Assembly (NCBI GenBank): GCA_964646815.1
Contig: CAZYFH010000016.1
Coordinates: 1-64,000, forward strand
Length of the DNA: 64,000 bases
Origin: CAZYFH01 sp964646815
Lineage (GTDB): Bacteria > Acidobacteriota > Vicinamibacteria > Vicinamibacterales > UBA8438
Direction: 5' to 3'
The notes beneath the pieces were generated by a model. That model did no database searches. It saw only the letters and a list, made by a program, of their open reading frames with translations, and was not told where the DNA came from. Positions within the stretch are counted from its first letter, which is position 1. The number at the start of each line of letters is the position of its first letter. This document shows, in pieces, positions 45,019 to 54,068 of this stretch. A program made the translations under genes and the position numbers.

Positions 45019-47004
45019 ATGGCCAAGATGCTCATCCACAACGCGTCCGCCGGCGTGACCGCAGCCGGGACCGCGCTGGTGCTGGCAATCCTGCCGGGCG
45101 CCGGGGCCGGCCAGACGGTCGAGTGGCCGGCATATTCAGCGGACCGGGCCGCGTCCAAATACGCCCCGCTGGACCAAATCAACAGGGACACGGTGGCCGA
45201 CGTCCAGATCGCCTGGCGCCAGCCGGTGATTCCAGACGCGATCCGGAACGGCGACACCACACGCGGCCCGGTCGGCTCGCAAAGCACGCCGCTCATGATC
45301 GGGGGCCAACTCTACGTTAGCACCGGTCTGGGGACAGTCGCGGCGCTCGATGCCACGACCGGCGAGGTCGTCTGGAACGACACGCCGGACGAGGGCGCGG
45401 AGCGTGTGCGACAGACGCGCGGCGTCGCATACTGGAGCGACGGCGACGACGCGCGGATCATCGCGACCCTGGGCCCCAAGCTCGTGGCGCTCGATGCGCA
45501 GACTGGCGAGCGGCATCTGGACTTTGGCGAGGCGGGAGAGGTCGACCTGCGTCTGGGGCTGCTCCGCCCGTTCCCCGGCTATTACTGGAACGGCGCACCG
45601 CTCGTGGTCAACGATGTCATCGTGGTCGGCTCCTTCGTGCAGGACATCACGACCAACCAGCTCCCGGCGAACCGTGAGTCGCCGCGCGGCGACGTGCGCG
45701 GCTTCGACGTGCGAACCGGCGAACACCTCTGGACGTTTCACACGATTCCGCGTGAAGGCGAGTTCGGCGTCGACACGTGGGGGATCGACCCAGAGGGTGA
45801 CCGGGCGTCGTGGGAGTACAGCGGAAACACCAACATGTGGGCGGTGCCGAGCGGTGACGAGGAGCTCGGCTACGTCTATCTGCCGTTATCGACGCCCACG
45901 AACGACTACTACGGTGGTCACCGGCCAGGTGACAACCTCTTCGCCGAAAGCCTGGTGTGTGTCAACGCCCGCACCGGCGAGCGCGTCTGGCACTTCCAGG
46001 CCATCCATCACGGCGTGTGGGACTACGACTTCCCGGCGTCGGCCAACCTCGTGGACATCACTGTCGACGGACGCCAGATCAAGGCAGTGGCGCTCGTCAG
46101 CAAGCAGGCGTTCACCTATGTCTTCGACCGGGCGACTGGCGAGCCGGTTTGGCCGATCGAAGAGCGGCCGGTGCCGACCTCACGCGTGCCGGGCGAGCGG
46201 CTGTCGCCAACGCAGCCCTTCCCCACCAAGCCGCCGCCGTTCGATCTGCAGGATGTGACCGTCGACGACCTGATCGACTTCACGCCAGCGCTGCGTCAAG
46301 AAGCGCTTGCGCTGCTGGAGCAGTACGAGTGGGGACCGATGTTCACCGCGCCCACGGTGATCGACCCGAGCCCGGGTGGAAAGAAGGGTACCCTGCAGAG
46401 CCCGGGGACCGCCGGCGGTGCGAGCTGGAGCGGGGCTGGCTTCGATCCTGAGACCAGTCTGCTGTATGTACCGTCAGCCTACAGCCAGAACATCATCGCG
46501 CTGACGCGCTCGGCCCATCCACGGGCAAATATGCGACTGGTGCGCGAGAAGTACACGGCGGCCGTGGGACCGCAGGGGCTTCCTTTCTTCAAGCCGCCGT
46601 ATGGTCGGCTGACGGCGATCGACCTTAACGCCGGCGAGATCGTCTGGCAGAGGCCGAACGGAGAGGGACCGCGGGACCACCCGGCCATTCGGCATCTCGA
46701 CCTGCCATGGCTCGGCCAGGGTGGGCGCGCGGCAGTGCTCGTCACGAGGTCGCTGGTCTTCCTCGGCGAGGGGGGCAACACCGGCGTGTCGACGCTCCCG
46801 CAATGGTATGGCGGGCCCGGCGGCAAGATGTTTCGCGCCTACGACAAAGCGACCGGCGAGGTCGTGTGGGAGATCGAGCTCCCCGGCGGCACGAGCGGCG
46901 CGCCGATGAGCTACATGGTCGATGGGCGGCAGTTCATCGTCGTCGCGGTCGGCTGGGACGACATGCCCAGCGAGTGGATCGCGCTCGCGCTCCCCGACGT
47001 GTAG
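45019..47004 (+). CDS. PQQ-dependent dehydrogenase-like beta-propeller protein
   Basis: 661 residues with a signal peptide (about 1-33, ending GAGQ). The propeller starts WPAYSADRAASKYAPLDQINRDTV, the PQQ-enzyme lead-in, followed by TPLMIGGQLYVSTGLGTVAALDATTGEVVW, TGEHLWTFHTIPREGEFGVDTW, the IHHGVWDYDFPASANLVDI block that binds PQQ and calcium in relatives, and QAFTYVFDRATGEPVWPIEE. It belongs to the membrane glucose/polyol dehydrogenase-like subgroup without a cytochrome domain. Electrons must go to a separate acceptor, perhaps a c-type cytochrome. It stands alone; substrate unknown. Confidence 0.88.
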   Translation: MAKMLIHNASAGVTAAGTALVLAILPGAGAGQTVEWPAYSADRAASKYAPLDQINRDTVADVQIAWRQPVIPDAIRNGDTTRGPVGSQSTPLMIGGQLYVSTGLGTVAALDATTGEVVWNDTPDEGAERVRQTRGVAYWSDGDDARIIATLGPKLVALDAQTGERHLDFGEAGEVDLRLGLLRPFPGYYWNGAPLVVNDVIVVGSFVQDITTNQLPANRESPRGDVRGFDVRTGEHLWTFHTIPREGEFGVDTWGIDPEGDRASWEYSGNTNMWAVPSGDEELGYVYLPLSTPTNDYYGGHRPGDNLFAESLVCVNARTGERVWHFQAIHHGVWDYDFPASANLVDITVDGRQIKAVALVSKQAFTYVFDRATGEPVWPIEERPVPTSRVPGERLSPTQPFPTKPPPFDLQDVTVDDLIDFTPALRQEALALLEQYEWGPMFTAPTVIDPSPGGKKGTLQSPGTAGGASWSGAGFDPETSLLYVPSAYSQNIIALTRSAHPRANMRLVREKYTAAVGPQGLPFFKPPYGRLTAIDLNAGEIVWQRPNGEGPRDHPAIRHLDLPWLGQGGRAAVLVTRSLVFLGEGGNTGVSTLPQWYGGPGGKMFRAYDKATGEVVWEIELPGGTSGAPMSYMVDGRQFIVVAVGWDDMPSEWIALALPDV

Positions 47005-47026
47005 CAACGTTCGTCACTCGGCGCGG

Positions 47027-47052
47027 GCCGCGGGTATTGATTTGACCGCGGC
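47027..47052. terminator. Candidate terminator hairpin between convergent genes
   Basis: GCCGCGG (47027-47033) and CCGCGGC (47046-47052) are perfect complements around a 12-base AT-rich loop, placed between the stops of the PQQ gene (47004) and the DUF5916 gene (47067). No T-run follows on either side, so its action is presumed from position and stability. Confidence 0.45.
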
Positions 47053-47066
47053 GGGCGAAGCCCCGT

Positions 47067-49475
47067 CTAAGGACGGAACAGCCGTGCGATCTTGACGACG
47101 AAGCCGCGGTTACGGAGCACCGCGAAACGGCCCGTCCAGGGATCAGTGTCTTGCTCCTCCGTGTACACCACGAACAGCTCGCTTCCGGGCGAGTACTCCC
47201 AGCGCAGACGCAAGTTGGTGCTGATCGTATTCGTGCTCGAGTTGTACTGGAGCAATCCGCTGAAGAACGTCCTCGGCGTCAACGTGTAGGTCACGCGCGA
47301 GGCCAGCAGATCAGTCCGAAACGACCCCGCAGGAGTGTGAATCCAGTTGATCGTCACGATCGGTTCCAGCGAGAGTTGCCGCGTCACTTCGACGCGGCCG
47401 CGGCTGAAGCCGATCGACCGGATGTCACCGCTGAAGTACTGCCCCGCCCGGACGGTGAGGGTCCCGGTCACCCGCCGTTGCGCGCCGGGTGAATAGCTCA
47501 CGTCGACGTCGCGAAAGCGGTAGCCACCGATTGGAAAGGTCACCCCGGGCGCCGGGGTGAACGGACGGACCACGAACTCGTAGTTGTCGGCCATGTTGAT
47601 GCCAACCTGGTCGCTGTTCTCGAATTCGGTAACAAACCCTATTTGCAACTGTCGCGTCTCGACAATCCCGGTGTCGGCGGTCACGAGGTAGTCGACGCTG
47701 CCCTCGAGACGAAATTGCCGGACCGCGTCGATCGACCGTGGCCGAGGACTGAAACGAGCCGTCGTGTATGTCCGCCGGAAGTTGTCCCGTCGGAGGAACC
47801 CGACCTCTGGGATGAAGTTGTCGCCGACGACGAGGTGCTCCGCTTGGAACCCGTAGCGGTCGCCAGCGTAGTCGAAGCGACCCTGGTAGCTCGTGTCCTC
47901 GCCGGCGGTGCCGGGCGTCTCGGTCCTGGCGACGTACCCCAGCAAACTGATGTTTTCGTAGAAGGACAGCGTGGCGTCAGCCCCGTAGGCCCGGCTCGAT
48001 CCGTCACCGACGAGGGAGAGTGACCGGTTCGTGAAGATGGCGCCCACGCTGCTGCGGCGTAGGATGTCGCGTTTGAGACGCACCACGGTGAAATTCGTCG
48101 TCTCGGCGCCAGAGATCGCTTGGTCGTCGGTCTGGATGCTCAGGGCCCCAACGTCGAACGCACCGACCTTGCCGGTGACGCGGCCACCGCCGACGATCGG
48201 GACGACCGCACCGCCCTGGAGACCGATCGTCCGGCTGTAGAACAGCGTCGGAGCGTTCCCACCCCCGAAGACGCTCCTGCTCGTGGCACCGACCTCGGGT
48301 CGCAACGCGCTGTTCCGCCGGCTCGAACCGCCCCCCCGAGCGAAGTCGAAAATGCCTCGGCCCTCGAGGAAGAACTCGCGTTTCTCCGGGAAAAACAGAT
48401 TGAACCGTGTGAGGTTGACCTGTTGCTCGTCGACTTCGACTTGGGCGAAATCAGTGTTGTAAGTGAAATCGGCGGTCAGATTCTTCGTGATACCGTACTT
48501 GACGTCGACCCCGGCGTCGCCGGCGCCGTCATTCCTCCGTGGCGGGCTGGCGCTGAGCTCGGTCGTTATTCCAGCGATGCCGTACGGCTTGATCTCGAGG
48601 TTGTGGCTGTCCTCTGGCACCTCGAGTCCAACCAGCGTGGCGCCAGCCGAAACGCGAAAGATGCCACCGCGCCCGGCAGAGATAGGCACCGGCGTGATGA
48701 AGGTTCGTTCGTTCTTGCGCCGGATGTTGCGCCGCAGCTGGACCCCCCACACAGGACCCGGTCCCGGCCGATACCGGAGCGAGCGGAACGGGATCGCCAT
48801 TTCGACGGTCCACCCACCGTCGAACCGCCCCGTGCGCACATCCCATACCGGATTCCAATCGCTGTTCGGGTTCCCTTCGTTGGTGATCTGGAAATCGCCG
48901 ATCGCACCAAGGGGACTGGTATAGAAAGTGACCGCGTTGCGTCGATCGTAGAACGTGTCGAACGCGACCCAGAACGTATCGTTGTCGCGGAGCTGGCTTG
49001 TGTCACGCCGCATCTCGTTCGCTACCCATTCGCTAGGTGGGGCTGAATCCCACACGCGTCCGCTCACATAGACATGCATTCGGTCGAACAGGATCCACGC
49101 TTCGGTCCTCTCAGTGGCCGGTGCCCCTTCGTCGGGCGTTTGTTGGATGAACCCGGTGATCGCCGGGACGACTTGATACACGCGCTCATCGAGCCGTCCA
49201 TCAATGCGAAGAGGCTGGGTCAGCTCGATGGCTCGAATGGTGGCGCGGCCTCGCTCGTCGCGCCGGACCACGGCCGGCGGTATCGGCGGCAGTGGCCCAT
49301 CGATCGCCGTACCTAGCGTCGGGGAGACGTCCTGGTCGATAGGCGCGACACCGCGTTGGGCCGTCGCGGGATCGACGGCGGCAAGACACAGCGCACAGAC
49401 GCTCGCGGCGCCCAGCACGCGAGATGGAAACCGGACACGTGTCGCGCCCGATCTCCGTCCCGGCGACGACAACAT
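47067..49475 (-). CDS. CBM9-like/DUF5916 exported protein (second copy)
   Basis: About 802 residues from the ATG at 49475, which is nearer the signal peptide (RVLGAASVCALCLAAVDPATAQ) than the open ATG at 49502. The CBM9-like domain (LRIDGRLDERVYQ, VYVSGRVWDSAPPSEWVANEMRRD, NPVWDVRTGRFDGGWTVEMAIPF) and the DUF5916 barrel-like domain (NLTADFTYNTDFAQVEVDEQQVNLTRF, FFPEKREFFLEGRGIF) match the protein at 26659-28980 almost block by block, and the C-terminus ends in RLFRP instead of RLFRF. A predicted outer-membrane protein that binds an extracellular ligand, by inference. Encoded 48 bp after a FEYACHEGN-family gene on the same strand, so probably co-transcribed. Confidence 0.87.
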   Translation of the reverse strand: MLSSPGRRSGATRVRFPSRVLGAASVCALCLAAVDPATAQRGVAPIDQDVSPTLGTAIDGPLPPIPPAVVRRDERGRATIRAIELTQPLRIDGRLDERVYQVVPAITGFIQQTPDEGAPATERTEAWILFDRMHVYVSGRVWDSAPPSEWVANEMRRDTSQLRDNDTFWVAFDTFYDRRNAVTFYTSPLGAIGDFQITNEGNPNSDWNPVWDVRTGRFDGGWTVEMAIPFRSLRYRPGPGPVWGVQLRRNIRRKNERTFITPVPISAGRGGIFRVSAGATLVGLEVPEDSHNLEIKPYGIAGITTELSASPPRRNDGAGDAGVDVKYGITKNLTADFTYNTDFAQVEVDEQQVNLTRFNLFFPEKREFFLEGRGIFDFARGGGSSRRNSALRPEVGATSRSVFGGGNAPTLFYSRTIGLQGGAVVPIVGGGRVTGKVGAFDVGALSIQTDDQAISGAETTNFTVVRLKRDILRRSSVGAIFTNRSLSLVGDGSSRAYGADATLSFYENISLLGYVARTETPGTAGEDTSYQGRFDYAGDRYGFQAEHLVVGDNFIPEVGFLRRDNFRRTYTTARFSPRPRSIDAVRQFRLEGSVDYLVTADTGIVETRQLQIGFVTEFENSDQVGINMADNYEFVVRPFTPAPGVTFPIGGYRFRDVDVSYSPGAQRRVTGTLTVRAGQYFSGDIRSIGFSRGRVEVTRQLSLEPIVTINWIHTPAGSFRTDLLASRVTYTLTPRTFFSGLLQYNSSTNTISTNLRLRWEYSPGSELFVVYTEEQDTDPWTGRFAVLRNRGFVVKIARLFRP

Positions 49476-49523
49476 CCGATAGGTCTTGGGTTCCCAGCTC
49501 ACGCCGGAGAGTCGGCGACCCGG

Positions 49524-50483
49524 CTACCGCGCCGCGCGGTCGCGCACGCGCGCCGAGACGAGCAGGTTCTCCATACCGTAGTTGCCCTCGTGGCAGGCGT
49601 ACTCGAACAGCGAACTGTCCGAGTGCCGCATGTCGACCCGCACCGACCAGGGCTGTGCGTACGACGCAGAATCGGCGACGGTGTACTCATACCGTAGCGT
49701 GTCGGCATCGACGCGGGTGAAACGCTCGACCAAGTGCATGTCTGGTCCCGACCCGCGGAAGCTGGTCTTGCCGGTGAAATTCCTCGTCTCGACCACCAGG
49801 GTGTTGCCATCCCAGCGACCCCGCGAGTCGCCCTTCCACTGGCGGACGTGATCCGGCAGATGCGCCAGTCCATCGAGCGGGATGACGCGAGAGTCGTGGA
49901 CCATCTCATTGAGGATGACGACATGGTCCGGCGTCTGAAACAGCTGCATGTTGTTGTTGTAGGCGCTCGGGTTCATCGGCGGACCGGAGTTGAACCCCAT
50001 GATGCAGCGCTCGAAGGCGCCGCGATCCTCGGGCCCGTGGGCGTCCCGGCCCAGCAGCGCCCTGCGCTCTCGACCGCGCGCCTGCGCCGCCTCTGACCGA
50101 GCAGGGAGCTTGCCGTCCGCCGGATCGACGACGAGCGCGGTGCGTCTCTCCTCCCCGATCGACGTTCCGCGGTCGTACCAGAAATTGTTGTAGCCACCAG
50201 ACACCGGCAGCCGGCCGTTCTCGTCGCGCCAGTTGTCGACGTTCTGCGCGTCCACCCGATCCTGCTCGAACGCGGCCGCCTCCTCCGGACTCAGGGTGGC
50301 CTTCCCAGCCAGCTCGTCGGGTCGCTCGAACGGAATCGCGCTTCGGAAGTCCCACACACCCTGAAGGTCGCGCGCGGGAGGATTACCTCCAGGCGTCTGT
50401 CCGGCCGACAGCGGAGGCACGAGCAGCAACATCCCGACCAGCGCCGCGCCCATCACCCAATAGCTGTCGTATTGCATCCTCAT
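49524..50483 (-). CDS. Conserved exported acidobacterial protein (FEYACHEGN family, second copy)
   Basis: 319 residues from the ATG at 50483, with GAGGAGGATCC as RBS. The signal peptide ends near LSAGQ. The block order is the same as in 8457-9446: LQGVWDFRSAIPFERPDEL, YNNFWYDRGTS, RTALVVDPADGKLPA, RCIMGFNSGPP, YNNNMQLFQTPDHVVILNEMVHDSR, GDSRGRWDGNTLVVETRNF and LFEYACHEGNYGMENLL. Function unknown. It is followed on the same strand by the DUF5916 gene. The remnant at 29008-29122 next to the other DUF5916 gene suggests the two families are habitual neighbours. Confidence 0.83.
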   Translation of the reverse strand: MRMQYDSYWVMGAALVGMLLLVPPLSAGQTPGGNPPARDLQGVWDFRSAIPFERPDELAGKATLSPEEAAAFEQDRVDAQNVDNWRDENGRLPVSGGYNNFWYDRGTSIGEERRTALVVDPADGKLPARSEAAQARGRERRALLGRDAHGPEDRGAFERCIMGFNSGPPMNPSAYNNNMQLFQTPDHVVILNEMVHDSRVIPLDGLAHLPDHVRQWKGDSRGRWDGNTLVVETRNFTGKTSFRGSGPDMHLVERFTRVDADTLRYEYTVADSASYAQPWSVRVDMRHSDSSLFEYACHEGNYGMENLLVSARVRDRAAR

Positions 50484-50745
50484 GAGGATCCTCCTCACAC
50501 CGGCCCTCGGCCGCCTGCTATTCATCGTGTACGAACGATTCTCTCACGAGACGATTGGAGGCACGAGACGGGAGTGCGTCGGTGGACGTCATGTCCGTTC
50601 GTCTACGCAGCGGCCCACAACGCCGACTCCCGGCACGCGTGAGTCGCCCCGCGAGACTCTCCATGATCGGCGTGTGGGACCGATTGGCCCTGTCGGAGGT
50701 TTTCCTCATTCCTGCCATCCATGATGGCCAAGCAAGCCTCTGTTC

Positions 50746-51000
50746 ATGCGATCGTTCCTTGGTCTGCTCACGCCGAAGATACGAATCATGGGATATGAAG
50801 TGACTGGACGAGTTGAAGCCGTTGGCGCAGAGGTGAAGCACCTGAAGGCCGGCGCTGACGTGTACGGAGACCTGAGCGAGAGTGGGGTTGGAGGATTCGA
50901 CGAGTACGTGTGGGCGCGTGAAGCGTCGGTGGCACTGAAGCCCACCAACCTCACCTATGCAGCACACCACAAAGGCAAGATCGTCATCACAGTCCGGTAG
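50746..51000 (+). pseudogene. Gutted zinc-independent MDR/quinone oxidoreductase
   Basis: Open from ATG 50746 to TAG 50998-51000. The reading starts with MRSFLGLLTPKIRIMGYEVTGRVEAVGAEVKHLKAGADVYGD, the GroES-like N-terminal fold of medium-chain NAD(P)H:quinone oxidoreductases, and goes on to FDEYVWAREASVALKPTNLTY. It then jumps directly to HHKGKIVITVR, which is the extreme C-terminus of the same family. The NADPH-binding Rossmann domain of about 230 residues is therefore missing without loss of frame. The product would be a non-enzymatic 84-residue protein. Convergent with the exchanger gene. Confidence 0.6.
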
Positions 51001-51006
51001 TGCCCA

Positions 51007-52049
51007 TCACAGCGCATTACCGGGGGACGAACCCGACACCAGATAGCTAATCGCAGTCACCGCCAGATACGTGCCGAGCAGCACGAATCCGACCGGGCGC
51101 CCGAGCGTCTCGTCTCGAGCCGTCCAGATGGCTGTGCGAAAGACCACGAGCAGGAAGAGCAGCGCCGGGAAGTGCGTCGTGAAGAAGACGGGGTCCACGG
51201 TGAGCCCACCCGCCGTCACGGCCGCCGCGCCGCCGGCGACGAACAGGACGTTCAGGATGTCGGCGCCGATGACATTGCCCACGGCCAAATCGCCGTGTCC
51301 CTGGAGCGCCGCGGTCACGACGACCGTCAACTCGGGGAGCGACGTCCCGAACGCCACCAGGGTGGCGGCAATGATGCTCGGCGGCACGTCGAGTCGTGCG
51401 GCGAGCTCCACGGCGGCGGCGATGAGGAACGCCGACGCCACGATGACCATGGCGAGACCGACCGAGAGGCCCAGCACCGCCCGAGCCACGCTTTGACGCT
51501 CGCCCTCGCCGCCATCCTCGGACGCGGCGCTGGTGCGTGCCGTCTGCACCGACCACACCAGGTAGAGCGCGAGAAGTCCGACGAACACCCAGCCCGCGCC
51601 CTGCTGGAGCGTGCCCCCGGCAGTGAACCCCGACAACGGGTCGGTCATCGGCAGGCAGACCAGGACGAGGAGTACGCCGCTCGCCACCTTCCCCATCCCT
51701 GGCGGTTGACCACGCGCATATCGAGCGGGAGCGGCGTAATGAGACACCCGATGCCGAGAATGAGCCCGGTGTTACAGATGATCGACCCAACGGCGTTACC
51801 CAACGCTATTTCGGATCGACCCTGGAGCGCCGCCAACACCGAGACGACCGCCTCTGGCATCGTGGTGGCCAGGCTGACGATCGTCGCTCCGACGATGACG
51901 CGCGGCACCCCCCATCGGCGCGACAACACCACCGCGTTGTCGACCAGCAGGTCGGCCCCCTTGGCGAGGGTGACGACGCAGAGCACGATGACCGCGACGA
52001 GCCCAAGACGTGGCCATCCAGCGACGAGGGTATCGAGATACGCTGCCAT
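51007..52049 (-). pseudogene. CaCA-type Na+/Ca2+ exchanger split by a frameshift
   Basis: ATG at 52049; the first frame encodes the first alpha repeat (VGATIVSLATTMPEAVVSVLAALQG, then EIALGNAVGSIICNTGLILG). It reaches LPLDMRVVNRQGW and then goes off into unrelated residues ending at 51645. The second frame supplies VASGVLLVLVCL, a linker with charged residues and the second alpha repeat (IIAATLVAFGTSLPELTVVVTAALQGHGDLAVGNVIGADILNVLFVAG). Restoring one base near the G-run at 51691-51694 (GGGG on the coding strand) gives an intact 347-residue protein. Both alpha repeats contain the ion-binding Glu of the MPE/LPE motif. Ten or so transmembrane helices are expected. Either a recent inactivation or an assembly error. 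Confidence 0.75.
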
Positions 52050-52116
52050 CAGGAAAACGCAGACAGTCTAGTCGGTCAGCGGGAGATGACGTCCATACGT
52101 GTGAGCTACGGAGTAA

Positions 52117-53307
52117 CTAATAGAACCAGCTCACCGACATGAAGCCGGTGACGCCGGCGAGGCCGTACTCGGAGGGCAACGGGTGCGCTTCCGTGATTTC
52201 GGTGTCGCCGACGCCGAAGTAGAGGCCGGCCGCAACCGCCGTGTTGTCGCCGGCCGAATAGGCGACGTTCGGTGCGATGAGCACGCTCTCATCGTTCAGG
52301 TTCCACAGCACCAAGGTGCTAGCGGTCCAGAGCGGGCTGAGCTGGAGGGCGCCGCTGAACATCATCTCGTCGCGACCGAACACCTGGTGCTCCCCCCGTC
52401 GAAACTCACGTGACTGCAGAATGGAGAGGTATTCGTCGGGTGAGGTGGCGCCGAGTCCGTCTCGCTGGTATTCCCAGGCAACAGTCACCGCCCGGCCGTC
52501 CGCCAGGAAGAACGCGCGGTCCACCCCGATAGCGCCCCGACCGACGACGGTCTGGTCGATTTCACGAACAACCGCCTCGGCGCGAATCGCCCACGGGCCG
52601 ATGCCCCCTGCGGCGCCAAAGGCGCCCGCTACGTCACCATAGAGCGACCCACCCCAGCCGGAGAGCTCCCAATTCTTCACGGTCGTCAGGCCGCGTCCCA
52701 GCGCCGTCACCTCCTCGCCGACGTCTGTGTCGGTTGGACGGAGCACGACGTCGATCTCGCTGAGCGGCCCCGGGGACACGCGTACACGAAACGCATCCAC
52801 ACCCGCGCGATACACACGGAAGGGGTCGGTCGGGATGAAGGGGACAAACGGATCGGCAGGCGAAAGAAAATTGGTCGTCCCCCACGAGACCGTCTGGCGT
52901 CCGATGCGAATGTCCACGGCGTCGGATGCACTGATACCCAGATTGAGCCGGTCGAAGCGATGGTGCCAGACGATGTGCTCCTGGCCGGAGCTCGTGATCG
53001 TCCCCTGCAGCTCCCACCACTCGGCGCCGCCCTGCACGCCGCCAAGCCCGAACCCCGGCGTGACGTCGAACTGGCGAAAGCTGAGCGCGTGTTCGTAGGC
53101 GACTTCGAGGGTCAGTGGTCCGGCCGACGGCTCGACCGACAGCCGGAAGCGGCTGAAGTTGCTGGCGGCGCTGGGTGCTAGCTTCGTGGCGCCGCTGAAG
53201 AGCGGCGCCGTCAGGATGTAGCCAGAGAGCCAGCTCGGTTGCGCGTAAACGGTCGCACTGACCGCCCAACAATAGGCGACCGTGAACACGGCGACGGCAC
53301 GACGCAT
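52117..53307 (-). CDS. Outer-membrane beta-barrel-like protein of LolCDE-like operon
   Basis: 396 residues with a signal peptide (1-22, ending VYAQ). The mature protein alternates short amphipathic strands (FSRFRLSVEPSAGPLTLEVAYEHALSF, DAVDIRIGRQTVSWGTTNFL, PDPF-type loops such as SPADPFVPFIPTDPF, AIRAEAVVREID, VTVAWEYQRDGLG, STLVLWNLNDESVLIAPNVAY) and ends in a phenylalanine-containing aromatic residue pattern (VSWFY), the usual signal for outer-membrane barrel assembly. The GRQ..WG pattern with DPF loops resembles DUF1302-type porins. Its ATG overlaps the stop of the ATPase gene (TGATG), so translation is coupled. Probably the outer-membrane end of the transport system. Confidence 0.78.
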   Translation of the reverse strand: MRRAVAVFTVAYCWAVSATVYAQPSWLSGYILTAPLFSGATKLAPSAASNFSRFRLSVEPSAGPLTLEVAYEHALSFRQFDVTPGFGLGGVQGGAEWWELQGTITSSGQEHIVWHHRFDRLNLGISASDAVDIRIGRQTVSWGTTNFLSPADPFVPFIPTDPFRVYRAGVDAFRVRVSPGPLSEIDVVLRPTDTDVGEEVTALGRGLTTVKNWELSGWGGSLYGDVAGAFGAAGGIGPWAIRAEAVVREIDQTVVGRGAIGVDRAFFLADGRAVTVAWEYQRDGLGATSPDEYLSILQSREFRRGEHQVFGRDEMMFSGALQLSPLWTASTLVLWNLNDESVLIAPNVAYSAGDNTAVAAGLYFGVGDTEITEAHPLPSEYGLAGVTGFMSVSWFY

Positions 53308-54056
53308 CAGGACCTGGTCTCGTCCGAATCGACCGCGCCGTCGACCATCTTGATCAGACGGCGCGACAACTCCATGACCCGCGGGTCGTGCGTGGCGAAG
53401 ACGAAGGTGACACCGAGGTCGCGATTAAGCTCCTGCATCATCTCGAGCAGCGCTTCGCTGGAGTGGGAGTCGAGGTTCGCGGTCGGCTCGTCGGCCAGGA
53501 CGAGAGCCGGCTTGCTCGCCACGGCGCGGACCACCGCCACCCGCTGCTGCTGGCCGCCGGAGAGCTTGCCCGGTCGCCGGTCCTCAAGCCCCGTCATCCC
53601 GGTGCGCTCGAACAACTCGCGCACGCGCGACGCGCGCTCCTCGGCCGGCACGCCCTGCAGCAGCATCGGGAACTCGGCATTCTCTATCGCGGAGAGTACC
53701 GGGAGCAGGTTGTACGCCTGGAAGATGAACCCGACCTGTTCGAGCCGGAGTTGCGCCAGCGCCTCGTTCGACATCGCGCTCAACTCGTCACCCGCCACCC
53801 AAATCCGGCCGCGCGTCGGACGGGTCAAGCCGCCAATCAGATTGAGCAGCGTCGTCTTGCCGGACCCGGACGGCCCCGCGAGCGCGGTGAACTCGCCGTG
53901 GGCGATCGAAATGTTGACATCACGAACCGCCTGCACCTCTTCGGCTTCCTGCTCGAAGATCTTCCAGAGGCCCTCCGTGCGCACGGCAGGTTTCCCGGCA
54001 GCCACCGTCGTGGCGGGTGCCGTCACCGGCGGGCTCGCGAGTGTGGATTCGGTCAT
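53307..54056 (-). CDS. ABC transporter ATP-binding protein, LolD/MacB type
   Basis: 249 residues. Complete motor motifs: Walker A ALAGPSGSGKTTLLN (GPSGSGKTT), Q-loop GFIFQAYNLLP, signature KLSGGQQQRVAVVRA, Walker B PALVLADEPTANLDS and H-loop VFATHDPRV. The 30-residue N-terminal extension before the conserved RTEGLWKIFEQEAEEVQAV is unusual but harmless. The LolD/MacB subgroup powers FtsX-type permeases that extract lipoproteins or substrates from the inner membrane without moving them across it. Starts 12 bp after the permease gene and overlaps the next gene by one base. Confidence 0.95.
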   Translation of the reverse strand: MTESTLASPPVTAPATTVAAGKPAVRTEGLWKIFEQEAEEVQAVRDVNISIAHGEFTALAGPSGSGKTTLLNLIGGLTRPTRGRIWVAGDELSAMSNEALAQLRLEQVGFIFQAYNLLPVLSAIENAEFPMLLQGVPAEERASRVRELFERTGMTGLEDRRPGKLSGGQQQRVAVVRAVASKPALVLADEPTANLDSHSSEALLEMMQELNRDLGVTFVFATHDPRVMELSRRLIKMVDGAVDSDETRS

Positions 54057-54068
54057 AGTCGTTGCGCC

